From: Candidatus Eiseniibacteriota bacterium | GTDB taxonomy: Bacteria; Eisenbacteria; RBG-16-71-46; CAIMUX01 | Reading direction: 5' to 3' | Assembly: GCA_020431745.1 (NCBI GenBank) | Contig: JAGQHR010000205.1 | Coordinates: 1-6,305 of the forward strand | DNA: 6,305 bases | Part shown: one piece after another, positions 6,305-6,305 of the stretch | Layout of the letters: each line of letters opens with the position of its first letter | How positions within the stretch are numbered: position 1 is the first letter of the stretch | The notes under the pieces: model-generated | Database searches by the model: none | What the model saw: only the letters and a program-made list of their open reading frames with translations | Told to the model about the DNA's origin: nothing | Position numbers and translations under genes: made by a program

Positions 6305-6305
6305 G

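Overview
This is a GC-rich window with the codon habits of a high-GC Gram-negative bacterium. An outer-membrane TonB-dependent receptor followed by a lipoprotein requires a diderm envelope. The receptor subtype, a lipoprotein opening with an 'EPPEAAPGEAV' Ig-like strand, and a secreted DNRLRE-type protein together resemble Myxococcota-like lineages or poorly cultured phyla near the FCB group (for example Eisenbacteria). That placement is an impression from family resemblance and was not tested.

Layout. (1) 2-1981 (+): 3' part of a TonB-dependent receptor, cut by the left edge. (2) 1984-3192 (+): a lipoprotein starting 2 nt after the receptor stop, with its ribosome binding site inside the receptor gene; the two form a tight operon. 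(3) 3189-4274 (-): a serine alpha/beta hydrolase related to DUF900, convergent with the lipoprotein gene. The two stop codons share the palindrome CTAG. (4) 4275-4699: about 425 bases without a convincing intact gene. It holds the hydrolase ribosome binding site, a possible broken small membrane-peptide frame, an inverted repeat and a hairpin just after ku. (5) 4700-5626 (-): a full-length bacterial Ku with a lysine/arginine-rich tail. (6) 5627-5848: a 222-base gap holding the ku ribosome binding site and a cluster of short palindromes. (7) 5849-6304 (-): the C-terminal part of a secreted or surface protein with a dockerin-like calcium loop and the end of a DNRLRE-type domain, cut by the right edge.

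Function. The receptor and lipoprotein probably work together at the outer membrane on an unknown ligand. Ku is the DNA-end-binding protein of bacterial non-homologous end joining. Its usual partner LigD is not in the window, and its neighbours are not DNA-repair genes, so ku looks like a stand-alone unit. I see no clear novel multi-gene system. The most useful leads are the receptor-lipoprotein pair, the short-form DNRLRE protein with its conserved-looking C-terminal tail, and the possible broken small gene upstream of the hydrolase.
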